Source: Lachnospiraceae bacterium (GTDB lineage: Bacteria; Bacillota; Clostridia; Lachnospirales; Lachnospiraceae). Taken from it: a stretch of DNA of 64,000 bases. Position numbers and translations under genes: made by a program. The stretch is from contig JAFUAB010000041.1 of assembly GCA_017460885.1 (NCBI GenBank), forward strand, positions 52,998-116,997, given 5' to 3'. This document shows positions 27,456-37,197 of the stretch, piece by piece. A model generated the notes under the pieces. It made no database searches. It was given only the letters and a program-made list of their open reading frames with translations, and had not been told where the DNA came from. Position 1 is the first letter of the stretch, and each line of letters opens with the position of its first letter.

Positions 27456-27598
27456 TATAGTAAAAGAAATTAAAAATTTCGTTTACTATAACGCTCCGCG
27501 GGGATGCGCACGGATTTTGTAAGGTAATATGCCGCTTTCAGCGGCCAAAATCCGGCGCAGCAAACGACAAAACGAAAAAACTTTTGTCGTTTGCTATA
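27456..27598. repeat. Three-hairpin repeat element, copy B
   Basis: A 143-bp relative of the element at 13763. Hairpin 1 is TATAGTAAA..TTTACTATA (27456-27490). The core CTCCGCGGGGATGCGCACGG (27494-27513) differs from copy A at two adjacent positions. Hairpin 2 pairs GCGC-A-CGGATTTTG with CAAAATCCG-GCGC and has a tip hairpin GCCGC-TTTCA-GCGGC (27531-27545) unrelated in sequence to that of copy A. Hairpin 3 is AGCAAACGACAAAA..TTTTGTCGTTTGCT (27559-27595). Ends are TATAG/CTATA. It fills most of the 350-bp gap between the tRNA operon and the FliD-like gene; the remaining ~110 bp hold a leader with a CTCTC..GAGAG hairpin and the ribosome site. Confidence 0.75.
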
Positions 27599-27710
27599 AA
27601 TATGTATCGATATGCGACTATAAGTTGCGGAGAACTCTCTTTTACAGGAGAGAGCGGACGGCAGGGAAGTCGTCTTCGTACCTGTACAAGGATGTGAAGG
27701 AGGTATGGCT

Positions 27711-28436
27711 ATGAATATTTCAATTTCAGCAAAGAATGATTATTCTTATTTGTTTAACAGTCTGAATAAATCATCCGGATCGAATTCGATTGCCGATATG
27801 AGCTGGCTGAGCGATTATTCATCGATCAAGAGCGGCTCTTACGGTAAACTTCTCAAGGCTTATTATTCATCGGATGACGGAGCTGAGTCTACGGTCAAGT
27901 CGGCTGCATCCAAGCTTGCGTCTGACAGGCTTGCGACCGAGAAGACAGCTCTTGATGAGGCAACCAGGAGTTATCAGACAGCTTCAAATAAGGCCGGTGA
28001 GCTGCAGAAATCGATCTCTTCGGTCAGCAGTCTTGAGGATGATGCGGATGATGACGCTGTATACAGCGCAGTCAGCTCTTATGTGAAGAATTATAACGAA
28101 CTGGTTGATTCTGCCGCCAAAACCAATGATTCGGCTATTACCAACAGACTTAATTCCATCGAAACCACTACAGGCAGCTATGAGAAGAAGCTTAACGGTA
28201 TCGGGATCAGCATCGGCAACGACGGCAAGCTCAGTCTGGATAAGGACACCTTTGCGACTGCGGACAAGAGCGCGGTCAAGGAGCTCTTCGGCAGGGGGTC
28301 ATATGGTTCAAATGTAAATGTTTCCGCGGCAATGATCCAGTCTACAGCCAACTATGACGCTTTGAGAAGCGGTACCTATACCGCTGCAGGTTCGTACTCG
28401 TCCCTGACAGGCTCGTTGTGGGATTCGACGACCTGA
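27711..28436 (+). CDS. Small FliD-like (flagellar cap-related) protein
   Basis: A 241-residue Ser/Ala/Lys-rich protein without membrane spans. Its middle and end (YVKNYNELVDSAAKTNDSAI, then GIGISIGNDGKLSLDKDTF) resemble the C-terminal part of flagellar hook-associated protein 2, where a residue-rich coiled coil is followed by a G-I-x-I..DGKLSLD strand. It is too short for a true FliD and lacks its N-terminus. I choose the ATG at 27711, 7 bases after AAGGAGG, rather than the one at 27705. Monocistronic, with a terminator. Could be a secreted or flagellum-associated accessory protein. Confidence 0.55.
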   Translation: MNISISAKNDYSYLFNSLNKSSGSNSIADMSWLSDYSSIKSGSYGKLLKAYYSSDDGAESTVKSAASKLASDRLATEKTALDEATRSYQTASNKAGELQKSISSVSSLEDDADDDAVYSAVSSYVKNYNELVDSAAKTNDSAITNRLNSIETTTGSYEKKLNGIGISIGNDGKLSLDKDTFATADKSAVKELFGRGSYGSNVNVSAAMIQSTANYDALRSGTYTAAGSYSSLTGSLWDSTT

Positions 28437-28474
28437 TATCAGATAACATCCGAACAGGTACGTATGGATAACGC

Positions 28475-28507
28475 AGAGACCGTACAGAGAAGTACGGTCT
28501 CTTTTTT
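28475..28507 (+). terminator. Terminator after the FliD-like gene
   Basis: AGAGACCGTAC, loop AGAGAA, GTACGGTCTCT, then TTTTT. Confidence 0.93.
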
Positions 28508-28518
28508 GTAAAATCCTC

Positions 28519-28547
28519 TTGCATACAGTTTTGATGCGTGCTATTAT
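28519..28547 (+). promoter_or_regulatory. Promoter of rpmE
   Basis: TTGCAT, 17-bp spacer, TATTAT; about 120 bp before the rpmE start. Confidence 0.7.
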
Positions 28548-28667
28548 ATTAGAGCTGTCCTTATTTGACAGCAACGGATGAGAACGAAGGTCCGGATACG
28601 GACTTGACAATTCGCGCGAGCGTAGATATTGATGTGCCCTGTGGGGCGGACAGGAGGAGTTTCAGAG

Positions 28668-28877
28668 ATGAAGGAAGGAATACATCCTAATTACTATCAG
28701 GCAACAGTTACCTGCAACTGCGGCAACACTTTTGTGACCGGTTCAACCAAAGAGAGCATCCACGTCGAGGTGTGCTCCAAGTGCCATTCATTCTATACCG
28801 GCCAGCAGAAGGCAGCGCAGGCCAGAGGTCGTATTGATAAGTTCAACAAGAAGTACGGCATGGGCGGCGAAAAATAA
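28668..28877 (+). CDS. rpmE: 50S ribosomal protein L31
   Basis: A 69-residue zinc-binding ribosomal protein: [20 protein letters not shown] is the standard start, with CNCG and CSKCH supplying the four Cys ligands (C+ form). The tail [11 protein letters not shown] is typical. AGGAGGAG lies before the ATG. A terminator follows, so it can be made separately from the yqhQ-prmC genes behind it. Confidence 0.98.
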   Translation: MKEGIHPNYYQATVTCNCGNTFVTGSTKESIHVEVCSKCHSFYTGQQKAAQARGRIDKFNKKYGMGGEK

Positions 28878-28892
28878 AGAGTTACTTCTTAG

Positions 28893-28916
28893 GCCGGAGC
28901 TATGCTCCGGCTTTTT
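28893..28916 (+). terminator. Terminator after rpmE
   Basis: GCCGGAGC, loop TAT, GCTCCGGC, then TTTTT. Confidence 0.93.
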
Positions 28917-28949
28917 ATTTCCAGGATTTTTCACCGGGAGGATTACCGG

Positions 28950-29915
28950 ATGTCTGAAAAGACCAAAAAGAAAAGAAAGATCAGAAAACCCAGAAGATGC
29001 TATTCCGGTATCGGCGGACAGGCTGTACTGGAGGGCATCATGATGAAAAACAAAGACCAGTATGCAGTGGCTGTAAGACGATCCGACGGAAGCATTGCCG
29101 TGGATGTGGAGAGCTGCGAAGATTTTCTGGCCGGCAACAAAATAGCGGGACTTCCCTTTATCAGGGGAGTGATCAATTTTGTCAATTCACTCAGACTGGG
29201 GCTCAAGTCGCTTAATTTTTCGGCAGACATGTACGCCGATGAGGGAGAGGAACCTGCAAAAAGTGACAATGTCACAACAACACTTACCGGTATTATTGCC
29301 GTGGCTCTGGCTGTAGGCCTGTTTATGATCCTGCCCGTGTATATCACAAAATGGATCACCTCGGATATACGTAATGAATCGCTGATAGCCATTATCGAGG
29401 GCGTGATCAGACTCGGGATCTTTCTGATATACGTAGTGGCAATATCAGCGATGAAGGACATCCGCAGGGTGTATATGTATCACGGAGCAGAGCATAAGTG
29501 TATCAACTGCATAGAAAGGGGCAAACCGCTGACCGTCAAAAACGTTATGCGGTCATCAAGAATGCATAAGAGATGCGGGACCAGCTTTATGCTGTTCGTG
29601 GTGGTTGTCAGCATCATAGTATTCTTTTTTATCAGGGTCGATAATATGGCGCTCAAGATCGTGCTGCGGCTGGCGCTGGTGCCTGTGATCGCGGGTATCT
29701 CATATGAATTGCTCAGACTTGCGGGCAGATATGACAATGTCATAACCCTGATATTATCCGGGCCGGGACTTCTGCTGCAGAGACTGACTACGAGAGAACC
29801 TGACGAGGAAATGGCAGAGGTGGCGATCCGTGCGGTAGAGGCGGTATTTGACTGGCGAAGATTCCTTTCGGAGGAGTTCGGACGGGAAACCGATGACTCA
29901 CAGGAACCGGCATGA
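28950..29915 (+). CDS. DUF1385 membrane protein (YqhQ-like)
   Basis: A 321-residue multi-span protein of unknown function. Family motifs GGQAVLEGIMMK near the N-terminus, YHGAEHKCINC in the middle (a conserved His/Cys cluster facing the cytosol) and several hydrophobic segments (~110-135, ~155-175, ~225-265). The ATG at 28950 has GGGAGG before it. rpmE-DUF1385-prmC-prfA is a common order in Clostridia; here the order holds except for an inserted ABC transporter. Confidence 0.92.
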   Translation: MSEKTKKKRKIRKPRRCYSGIGGQAVLEGIMMKNKDQYAVAVRRSDGSIAVDVESCEDFLAGNKIAGLPFIRGVINFVNSLRLGLKSLNFSADMYADEGEEPAKSDNVTTTLTGIIAVALAVGLFMILPVYITKWITSDIRNESLIAIIEGVIRLGIFLIYVVAISAMKDIRRVYMYHGAEHKCINCIERGKPLTVKNVMRSSRMHKRCGTSFMLFVVVVSIIVFFFIRVDNMALKIVLRLALVPVIAGISYELLRLAGRYDNVITLILSGPGLLLQRLTTREPDEEMAEVAIRAVEAVFDWRRFLSEEFGRETDDSQEPA

Positions 29916-29954
29916 GATGTTGAGTGTCAGACTTTCTGAGATAAAGATTCAATT

Positions 29955-30821
29955 ATGACGATTGCCAAACTGCGTGATTATATATTCGATACACTCACAG
30001 AGATCGGCGCCCGTGACGCTGCAAGCGAGACCAGGATCATCATGTCGGAGTATGCCGATGTACAAGCCGTTGATCTGACGGTACATGGTGATAAAACCGC
30101 AGACAGGGAAGCGGTACTGCGGGTCGGGTCGGTCCTTGAGAGACGGAGGAGCAGAGAACCACTTCAGTATATTCTGGGCAGATGGGATTTCATGGGGCTG
30201 GATTTTGAATTGAGTCCCGATACACTGATCCCCAGACAGGATACCGAGATACTTGTCGAGACCGTGCTTGGAGATCTCCATGACGGTATGAGGATATTGG
30301 ATCTCTGCACGGGTACTGGATGTATTTTGATCAGTCTGCTGAAATATTCAAATGACTGCATGGGGGTTGGAACGGATATCTCTGAGGGAGCCATAGCCAC
30401 AGCAAAGGTAAATGCGAAAAGGCTCCTTGACGATATGACCGATGTCATATTTACGGTGGGCGATCTCTATGATGCAGCCGATGGGCAGTTTGATATAATA
30501 GTATCCAATCCGCCGTATATACCTTCCGGCGTGATAGGTACACTGGAGCCGGAGGTCAGGGATTACGAGCCGTTGAGAGCACTTGACGGAGGTACTGACG
30601 GACTTGAACTGATCAGACGGATCATAGACGGTGCCCGGGAGCATCTGGTAAGAGGCGGCAGTCTGTATATCGAAACAGGTTATGATCAGGGAGCTGCGGT
30701 TACCGGACTTATGACTGATGCCGGTTTTATAAATGTGAAAGTATACAAAGATTATGCCGGATTGGATCGTGTGGTGTCCGGCACAAGGCCGATTTTGGAG
30801 GGGAGCGTAAGTGCAGGTTAG
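29955..30821 (+). CDS. prmC: Release factor glutamine methyltransferase
   Basis: A 288-residue SAM-dependent enzyme that methylates Gln in the GGQ motif of release factors. SAM motif I is ILDLCTGTGCI and the catalytic NPPY is in VSNPPYIPSG, followed by EPLRALDGGTDGL. The substrate gene prfA lies 4.7 kb downstream rather than directly behind. Its last 11 bases overlap the GTG start of the ABC ATPase. Confidence 0.95.
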   Translation: MTIAKLRDYIFDTLTEIGARDAASETRIIMSEYADVQAVDLTVHGDKTADREAVLRVGSVLERRRSREPLQYILGRWDFMGLDFELSPDTLIPRQDTEILVETVLGDLHDGMRILDLCTGTGCILISLLKYSNDCMGVGTDISEGAIATAKVNAKRLLDDMTDVIFTVGDLYDAADGQFDIIVSNPPYIPSGVIGTLEPEVRDYEPLRALDGGTDGLELIRRIIDGAREHLVRGGSLYIETGYDQGAAVTGLMTDAGFINVKVYKDYAGLDRVVSGTRPILEGSVSAG

Positions 30822-31935
30822 ACTGGAGCATGTGACAAAGACCTTTCCCGGGAGGGAGAGGAAGAATCCTAAGGATGTTATCGCGGTAGATGATTTTAAT
30901 TTTGATATACCGGACGGCAAGCTGATCGGTCTGCTCGGACCATCGGGCTGCGGCAAGTCGACCACTCTTAATCTGATCTGCGGTCTTCTTAAGCCGACCT
31001 CCGGACATATATGGTTCGGAGATGATGACGTTACAGAGCTTCCTCCGGAGGCCAGGGGCGTCGGCCTGGTATTTCAGAATTATGCGCTTTATCCTCATCT
31101 GACGGTCAGACAGAATATCATTTTTCCGCTGCAGAATCTGAGAGGTGATCAGAAGCTGAGTAAGGAAGTGATGAATCGAAAGGCCGAAGAGGCGGCGAAG
31201 CTGGTTCAGATAGAGGGACTGATGGACCGCAAACCGTCGGAGCTGTCGGGAGGCCAGCAGCAGAGGGTCGCTATCGCGAGGGCTCTTGTTAAGACTCCCA
31301 AGGTTCTGCTTCTGGATGAGCCATTGTCAAATCTGGACGCTCGTCTCAGACTGCAGACCCGCGAGGAGATCCGCAGGATACAGACAGAGACCCAGGTTAC
31401 CACGATTTTTGTTACACATGATCAGGAGGAGGCTATGAGTATCTCGGATCTGATCGTGGTAATGAAGGACGGCGCGGTACACCAGATAGGCAGACCGCAG
31501 GATGTGTATGATGATCCCGCGAACCTTTTTGTGGCAAAATTTCTCGGAACTCCGCCGATCAATGTATTTAACGGATCGGTGCGGGGCAATCTTCTCTATA
31601 TCGGAGAAACACCGGTACTCAGGGTATCCATGCCCGATGGCGAGGTGTATGTGGGTGTCAGACCCGAAGGCTTTGAACTGCTGACCGATGATAGCAAACC
31701 TTTGCCGGACGGCATCGAACCGCTCAGATGTGACCTGATGGCTGTTGAAGTTACAGGACGCGATACCAGTATTGTATCCACACATCCGGACTGCACGGCT
31801 GCCGCGATCAGATCCATTATGGACAGTACTGAAGCCGGCAGGGTAAATGGAAATAAGGTCAGCTTCAGACTGAAACCTGCCAAGGTACGGGTCTTTGACC
31901 GCAGTACGGAGGTCAGGATCTACGGAGACACCTGA
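30811..31935 (+). CDS. Sugar-type ABC transporter ATPase (MalK/UgpC family)
   Basis: A 374-residue ATPase: Walker A GPSGCGKST, Q loop NYALYPHL, signature LSGGQQQR, Walker B LLLDEPLSNLD, H loop THDQEEA. The C-terminal ~130 residues form the TOBE-type regulatory domain of the CUT1 carbohydrate uptake group, which usually energises oligosaccharide importers. Starts at GTG overlapping prmC. Works with the two permeases and binding protein that follow. Confidence 0.93.
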   Translation: MQVRLEHVTKTFPGRERKNPKDVIAVDDFNFDIPDGKLIGLLGPSGCGKSTTLNLICGLLKPTSGHIWFGDDDVTELPPEARGVGLVFQNYALYPHLTVRQNIIFPLQNLRGDQKLSKEVMNRKAEEAAKLVQIEGLMDRKPSELSGGQQQRVAIARALVKTPKVLLLDEPLSNLDARLRLQTREEIRRIQTETQVTTIFVTHDQEEAMSISDLIVVMKDGAVHQIGRPQDVYDDPANLFVAKFLGTPPINVFNGSVRGNLLYIGETPVLRVSMPDGEVYVGVRPEGFELLTDDSKPLPDGIEPLRCDLMAVEVTGRDTSIVSTHPDCTAAAIRSIMDSTEAGRVNGNKVSFRLKPAKVRVFDRSTEVRIYGDT

Positions 31936-31998
31936 TGATACTGCGCATTTCTTTGATGAAAAAGTGTGACCGTAAAGCATTGTTCATAGGATGACCTG

Positions 31999-32925
31999 AT
32001 GGAAAAAATGACGGATCCGGGCGGATATAAGAAAAAAAATGAGATCTTCGAAAAATACAAGGGATGGATATATCTGATCCCTGCGTTTATATTCCTGGGA
32101 CTGTTTATGGTCTATCCTCTGATCGATGTTTTTGTTTACTCGATGGAGCAGGGCTATAATTTTGCTTCACAGTCGTATAACGGTACCGGACTGTATAACT
32201 TCTCGTATGTGCTTCACGATCCGTATTTTCTGCAGGCGCTCAAGAACACCTTTATCATAGTTATAATCACTGTACCGCTTTCAACGGTTATTGCACTGCT
32301 GATCTCTGTGATGCTCAGCTCGATAACTGTGCTCAGGAGCCTGTTCCAGACCGTGTTTTTCCTGCCGTACGTGACCAACACTCTGGCAGTCGGCCTTGTG
32401 TTCATGATCCTTTTTAAGAAGACCGCGTATACAGATGGTATGATCAATCTGCTCATCAATGCTTTCGGCGGGACAAGCGTGGATTTCATTGACGGGCCGT
32501 ACTGGGCCAAGATGACAGTGATGTGCATTTATACGATATGGATAGTTATGCCGTTCAAGATACTTATACTGACCAGCGCCCTGTCCTCGGTCAATAAGGA
32601 TTACTATAATGCTGCGCGGGTGGACGGTACGAGGCCGGGCAGGATCTTTTTCCGGATCACGCTTCCGATGATATCTCCGATGATCTTTTATCTGGTGATA
32701 ACCGGATTCATCGGAGCGTTCAAGGCGTATTCCGACGAAGTTGCTCTTTTCGGTACCGATCTGAACGCCGCCGGGATGAATACGATCGTGGGATATGTTT
32801 ATGACATGCTGTACGGCGACAGCGGCGGATATCCTTCATATGCTTCTGCCGCGGCCATTATCCTTTTCGTCATAGTACTGACGATAACCGTTATCAATCT
32901 TATGATCTCTGACTCGGGAGATTAA
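31999..32925 (+). CDS. ABC transporter permease, MalF-like
   Basis: A 308-residue inner-membrane subunit with about six spans; the first is IYLIPAFIFLGLFMVYPLIDVF. The EAA loop that docks the ATPase reads NAARVDGTRPGRIFFRITLPM. Typical CUT1 sugar permease. No large periplasmic insert. 4 bp before the second permease. Confidence 0.92.
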   Translation: MEKMTDPGGYKKKNEIFEKYKGWIYLIPAFIFLGLFMVYPLIDVFVYSMEQGYNFASQSYNGTGLYNFSYVLHDPYFLQALKNTFIIVIITVPLSTVIALLISVMLSSITVLRSLFQTVFFLPYVTNTLAVGLVFMILFKKTAYTDGMINLLINAFGGTSVDFIDGPYWAKMTVMCIYTIWIVMPFKILILTSALSSVNKDYYNAARVDGTRPGRIFFRITLPMISPMIFYLVITGFIGAFKAYSDEVALFGTDLNAAGMNTIVGYVYDMLYGDSGGYPSYASAAAIILFVIVLTITVINLMISDSGD

Positions 32926-32929
32926 TGCT

Positions 32930-33793
32930 ATGGATTATATCAGGATAGAACGCAATACCAGGATCAAAAAAGGCATATCGGGAACAGTTAAGTATTTCCT
33001 GCTGGGTGTATGGGCGATCGTTGTCCTTTTTCCGTTCTACTGGATGATACTGACCTCATTTAAAAGCTACGGATCATATAATAATGAATTTATCCCCAGA
33101 CTGTATGTTGCCGATCCGACCTTTACCAACTATTCGGATGCGTTTACAGCGGTTCCGCTTGGCAGGTATTTCCTCAACACCGCTATATTTACGGTCATTA
33201 CCACGGCTGTTATGCTGGTGGTCATCACATTGGCGGCATTCGCTTTTGCAAGACTCGAGTTCAGGGGCAGAAATTTTGTTTTTGTGGTCTTTCTGAGTCT
33301 GATGATGATCCCTACAGAGCTGGTTGTTATAACCAACTTTGTTACTATCACCAACTGGAATATGCGCAATTCTTTCCCGGGACTGATACTGCCGTCAATA
33401 ACATCGGTATTTTATATCTATCTTCTGAAGGAAAACTTCGAGCAGGTGCCCGATTCGTTATATTATGCGGCCAAGGTTGACGGTACGAGTGATCTTAAGT
33501 ATCTGCTCAGGGTACTGGTACCTATCTCCAGGCCTACCATAGTTACGGTCACGATACTCAAGGTGATCGAATGCTGGAATTCATATATATGGCCGAGACT
33601 TATTACAGATGATCAGGCATATTTTCTGGTATCAAACGGCATTCAGGAGATCCGTGAAAACGGCTTCGGACGTGAGAATATCCCCGCCATGATGGCGGCG
33701 GTGGTGGTAATCAGCGCACCGCTGATAGTGATCTTCCTGGTATTCCGTAAACAGATAATGGCCGGAGTTCTGAGGGGAGGCACCAAAGGATGA
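32930..33793 (+). CDS. ABC transporter permease, MalG-like
   Basis: A 287-residue partner permease with six spans, FPFYWMILTSFK after the first and the EAA loop YYAAKVDGTSDLKYLLRVLVP. GGGAG precedes the ATG. Its stop overlaps the binding-protein start (ATGA). Confidence 0.92.
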   Translation: MDYIRIERNTRIKKGISGTVKYFLLGVWAIVVLFPFYWMILTSFKSYGSYNNEFIPRLYVADPTFTNYSDAFTAVPLGRYFLNTAIFTVITTAVMLVVITLAAFAFARLEFRGRNFVFVVFLSLMMIPTELVVITNFVTITNWNMRNSFPGLILPSITSVFYIYLLKENFEQVPDSLYYAAKVDGTSDLKYLLRVLVPISRPTIVTVTILKVIECWNSYIWPRLITDDQAYFLVSNGIQEIRENGFGRENIPAMMAAVVVISAPLIVIFLVFRKQIMAGVLRGGTKG

Positions 33794-35436
33794 AGAATAT
33801 GCTCTCCCGTATTTATTTGAAATCCGGATCGGGAATGAACGTAAGAACCGGACATCGCATCCTGACCGCTCTGCTGACGGCGGCACTGATGCTGAATGTT
33901 CTGTGCGGATGTCACGGAAACGGAGTCTCGGCCGGATTTAGCGTCCCCGCAGAGTTTGATGAATCGGATCAGATAAATCTGACATTCTGGGCCAAAAACG
34001 ATACCAATAAGAACCAGACGGCGGTATATGAACGCGCAGCGAGGGAATTTGAATCGATCTATCCTAATGTAAAGATCAATATCAGGCTATATACCGACTA
34101 TGGCAGGATATACAATGATGTGATAACGAATATTTCGACGAATACCACGCCGAATGTATGTATCACATATCCCGATCATATTGCAACTTATCTGCAGAGC
34201 CCGGGACAGGTCGTGGCACTGGATGAGCTGTTGACCGATCCGGTCTACGGACTCGGCGGGAGCGGACTGAGGTTTGACGGCCCCACAGTCTCTGATATGA
34301 CCGATAAATTCCTTGATGAGTGCTATCTGCAGGGAAGCCTGTACGCAATGCCCTATATGCGCAGCACGGAGGCCTGCTATGTCAATAAGACTCTGGTGGA
34401 AAAGCTCGGATATGAGCTGCCGGATATCCTGACCTGGGATTTTGTATGGGAGGTCAGCGAGGCTGCCATGATCAAAGCCCCTGACGGGACGTTTGAGGTC
34501 AACGGACAGAATACGATGATCCCTTTTATCTACAAATCCACGGACAATATGATGATCTCGATGCTTAAGCAGCTGGATGCCGGTTATTCCACCGCGGAGG
34601 GAGATATCGAGATATTTAACGATACCACGGGAGAACTTCTGAAGGAGATCGCTTCGCACGGAAGGACCGGTGCGTTCTCTACATTCAAGATATCCAGCTA
34701 TCCTGCCAATTTTCTGAATGCAGGACAGTGTATATTTGCGGTGGATTCCACTGCAGGGGCTTCGTGGATGGGATCTGATGCTCCTTTGTCGGATATTGCT
34801 GATGATAACAAGGTTGATTTTGAAACGGTTGTGATGCCCATCCCTCAGTTTGATACTGATGAACCCGCGATGATATCTCAGGGTCCCTCGATATGTATTT
34901 TCAACAAGGCCGACCCTCAGGAAGTGCTGGCTTCATGGCTGTTTACACAGTATCTGCTGACGGATGACATCCAGATAGGATACGCTTCAACCGAGGGATA
35001 TGTACCGGTGACCGACAGGGCGGTGCATTCCGATAAGTATCAGGACTATCTAAAGCGCAGCGGTGAGGATAACAATGAGCATTATCGTGTCAAGATCGAT
35101 GCTGCCAGACTGCTGCTGGACAATACCGGCAACACCTTTGTAACACCTGTGTTTAACGGTTCGGCCTCGCTTCGCGATGCGGCCGGAGCACTGGTGGAGA
35201 ATTCGGTCAAGACGGTACGCCGCGGGGGAACCGTGGATGATGCTTATATAGATAAGCTGTATTCGGATATGAAAGGGCTATACAGGCTTGACGGAGTATC
35301 GGCGGCTGCCGGGGCTGTACGTGATCTGGGTCCCCTTCCGGCGGGATCGGTGGCATTGATCGTATGTATCTGCGCCGCATGGATCGGCATAGGCGCCTGG
35401 GAGCTGGTCAGGTACAGAAGGAATAAGACGAAATAA
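33790..35436 (+). CDS. Extracellular solute-binding protein with C-terminal membrane anchor
   Basis: About 548 residues. An N-terminal hydrophobic stretch ending LNVLCGC is a lipoprotein signal (Cys about residue 40-42). The body is a family-1 solute-binding fold (LTFWAKNDTNKNQ.., AMPYMRSTEACYVNKTLVEKLG, MISQGPSICIFNKA). Unusually, after a short linker it ends in a hydrophobic helix (VALIVCICAAWIGIGAWELV) and RYRRNKTK, which looks like a second membrane anchor. It is the last gene of the transporter operon, where a binding protein is more often first. Substrate probably an oligosaccharide, inferred from the CUT1 subunits. Confidence 0.88.
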   Translation: MKNMLSRIYLKSGSGMNVRTGHRILTALLTAALMLNVLCGCHGNGVSAGFSVPAEFDESDQINLTFWAKNDTNKNQTAVYERAAREFESIYPNVKINIRLYTDYGRIYNDVITNISTNTTPNVCITYPDHIATYLQSPGQVVALDELLTDPVYGLGGSGLRFDGPTVSDMTDKFLDECYLQGSLYAMPYMRSTEACYVNKTLVEKLGYELPDILTWDFVWEVSEAAMIKAPDGTFEVNGQNTMIPFIYKSTDNMMISMLKQLDAGYSTAEGDIEIFNDTTGELLKEIASHGRTGAFSTFKISSYPANFLNAGQCIFAVDSTAGASWMGSDAPLSDIADDNKVDFETVVMPIPQFDTDEPAMISQGPSICIFNKADPQEVLASWLFTQYLLTDDIQIGYASTEGYVPVTDRAVHSDKYQDYLKRSGEDNNEHYRVKIDAARLLLDNTGNTFVTPVFNGSASLRDAAGALVENSVKTVRRGGTVDDAYIDKLYSDMKGLYRLDGVSAAAGAVRDLGPLPAGSVALIVCICAAWIGIGAWELVRYRRNKTK

Positions 35437-35480
35437 AGAAATAAAACGAGCCGGAAGATAAACGACATAATGGTGAAACA

Positions 35481-36554
35481 ATGTTTGAAGGACTTGAAGA
35501 CGTAAAAAGAAGATATGAAGAGGTCATGAATCTCCTGAGTTCGCCGGGAGCTGCCGATGATCAGAAGAAATACATGGCATTGATGAAGGAGCAGAGCGAT
35601 CTGTCGCCTCTGGTCGAGACCTATAACGCATATATCCAGGCGAAACGGGATCAGAAGGATTCGCTGGAGATGCTTGAGTCCGAATCCGATGATGAGATGA
35701 GGGAGATGCTTAAGGAGGAGCTGTCGGATGCAAAGGATCGTGAGGAGGAGCTTGAGGATAAGCTTAAGATACTCCTTCTTCCAAAGGATCCCAATGATGA
35801 CAAGAATGTTATCGTAGAGATAAGAGCAGGTGCAGGCGGTGATGAGGCTGCGCTTTTTGCGGCGGAGATTTACAGGATGTATGTCCACTATGCCGAGAGC
35901 AGACATTGGAAGGTCGAGACTCTTGAGGCTGAGGATACCGGTATCGGCGGAATGAAGAATGTGACCTTTATGCTGACCGGGGCAGGAGCTTATTCCGTTA
36001 TGAAGTATGAATCCGGGGTACATCGTGTGCAGCGTGTTCCCGAGACCGAATCCGGCGGACGTATACATACGTCCACTATCACGGTGGCGGTAATGCCCGA
36101 GGCCGAGGAGGTGGATATCGATATAGATGAAAAGGATATCCGTATCGATGTCATGAGGGCGTCCGGAAACGGAGGACAGTGTGTCAATACTACGGATTCC
36201 GCAGTCAGGCTGACCCATTATCCGACGGGGATAGTTATCTATTCCCAAACCGAAAAAAGCCAGCTGCAGAACAAGAATAAGGCTTTTGCCCTGCTGCGTA
36301 CCAAGCTTTATGATCTGGAGTGCCAGAAGGCTCACGATGCAGAGGCGGAAGCAAGACGAAGTCAGATCGGCACCGGAGACCGCTCGGAAAAGATCAGAAC
36401 CTATAACTTCCCTCAGGGAAGGGTTACCGATCACCGGATCAACCTGACCTTGTACAAGCTGGATAAGGTTCTGGACGGTGACATACAGGAGATCCTGGAT
36501 GCCTGCATTTCGGCGGATCAGGCTGCAAAACTGCTGAAGATGGATAATAACTGA
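35481..36554 (+). CDS. prfA: Peptide chain release factor 1
   Basis: A 357-residue RF1, recognising UAA/UAG. The peptidyl-hydrolysis motif [15 protein letters not shown] holds the Gln methylated by PrmC, and the region [19 protein letters not shown] includes the P-x-T type stop-codon reader. C-terminal [17 protein letters not shown] is standard. It starts 45 bp after the transporter operon. Confidence 0.98.
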   Translation: MFEGLEDVKRRYEEVMNLLSSPGAADDQKKYMALMKEQSDLSPLVETYNAYIQAKRDQKDSLEMLESESDDEMREMLKEELSDAKDREEELEDKLKILLLPKDPNDDKNVIVEIRAGAGGDEAALFAAEIYRMYVHYAESRHWKVETLEAEDTGIGGMKNVTFMLTGAGAYSVMKYESGVHRVQRVPETESGGRIHTSTITVAVMPEAEEVDIDIDEKDIRIDVMRASGNGGQCVNTTDSAVRLTHYPTGIVIYSQTEKSQLQNKNKAFALLRTKLYDLECQKAHDAEAEARRSQIGTGDRSEKIRTYNFPQGRVTDHRINLTLYKLDKVLDGDIQEILDACISADQAAKLLKMDNN

Positions 36555-36576
36555 TAGCAACAATACGGAGACAAAT

Positions 36577-37101
36577 ATGTGCGAAATCTGGGATCTGTAT
36601 GATATACACAGAGATCCGACGGGAGAGACCTGGGAGAGAGGCTCAGGTGAGCAGATTCCTCACGGACTGTATCATATAATAGTGAGCATATGGACTGTGA
36701 CACCTGACGGCCGTGTGCTGATCACGAAGCGCCATGACAAAAAAAGCTTCGGGGGACTCTGGGAAAACACCGGAGGAGCCGTAGTCGCCGGAGAAACCTC
36801 GGTTCAGGCTGCGTTTCGTGAGCTTGAGGAGGAGACAGGTCTGGTCCCGGCGAAAAAGGAGCTGATACTGCTGGGAGATGTGTGGCACCCGGGCAGCATC
36901 ATAGACGCATACCTGTACGTGACCGATCTGGATCCGGACAGTCTCAGACTGCAGGAGGATGAAGTCGTGGATGCGCGACTGGTTCTTCCGTCCGATATAG
37001 ATGAGATAAACCGAAACGGAGATATGGTTCCGTCAGTGTACAAGACCTTTTGCTGTTACCGGGAAAACATGAAGGAAATCCTCGGTCTGACCAAATTCTG
37101 A
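36577..37101 (+). CDS. NUDIX hydrolase
   Basis: A 174-residue pyrophosphohydrolase. The Nudix box is GGAVVAGETSVQAAFRELEEETGL pattern at ~68-90 (G-x5-E-x7-RELxEExG). The opening CEIWDLYDIHRDPTG resembles the IDI-like or diadenosine-type subgroup; substrate unknown. GGAG stands before the ATG. Confidence 0.9.
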   Translation: MCEIWDLYDIHRDPTGETWERGSGEQIPHGLYHIIVSIWTVTPDGRVLITKRHDKKSFGGLWENTGGAVVAGETSVQAAFRELEEETGLVPAKKELILLGDVWHPGSIIDAYLYVTDLDPDSLRLQEDEVVDARLVLPSDIDEINRNGDMVPSVYKTFCCYRENMKEILGLTKF

Positions 37102-37144
37102 CCGAAGGATCAAACCGATCATTCAGTTGTTATTATATAAGGTG

Positions 37145-37162
37145 TGCCGGCTGATGCCGGCA
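37145..37162 (+). promoter_or_regulatory. Leader hairpin before valS
   Basis: TGCCGGC-TGAT-GCCGGCA in the 97-bp gap; an AT-rich possible -10 (TATTAT, 37131) precedes it. The leader is too short for a T-box. Confidence 0.35.
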
Positions 37163-37197
37163 GAACCGGATACATATTTACAAAAAAGGAGAAAAAA

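Noticed and set aside
27600-27700. A sigma-D (flagellar) promoter before the FliD-like gene
   Set aside because: A partial CGATAT is present but no TAAA box lies at the right distance.
37102-37197. T-box leader before valS
   Set aside because: The gap is under 100 bp, with no T-box consensus or specifier stem-loop.
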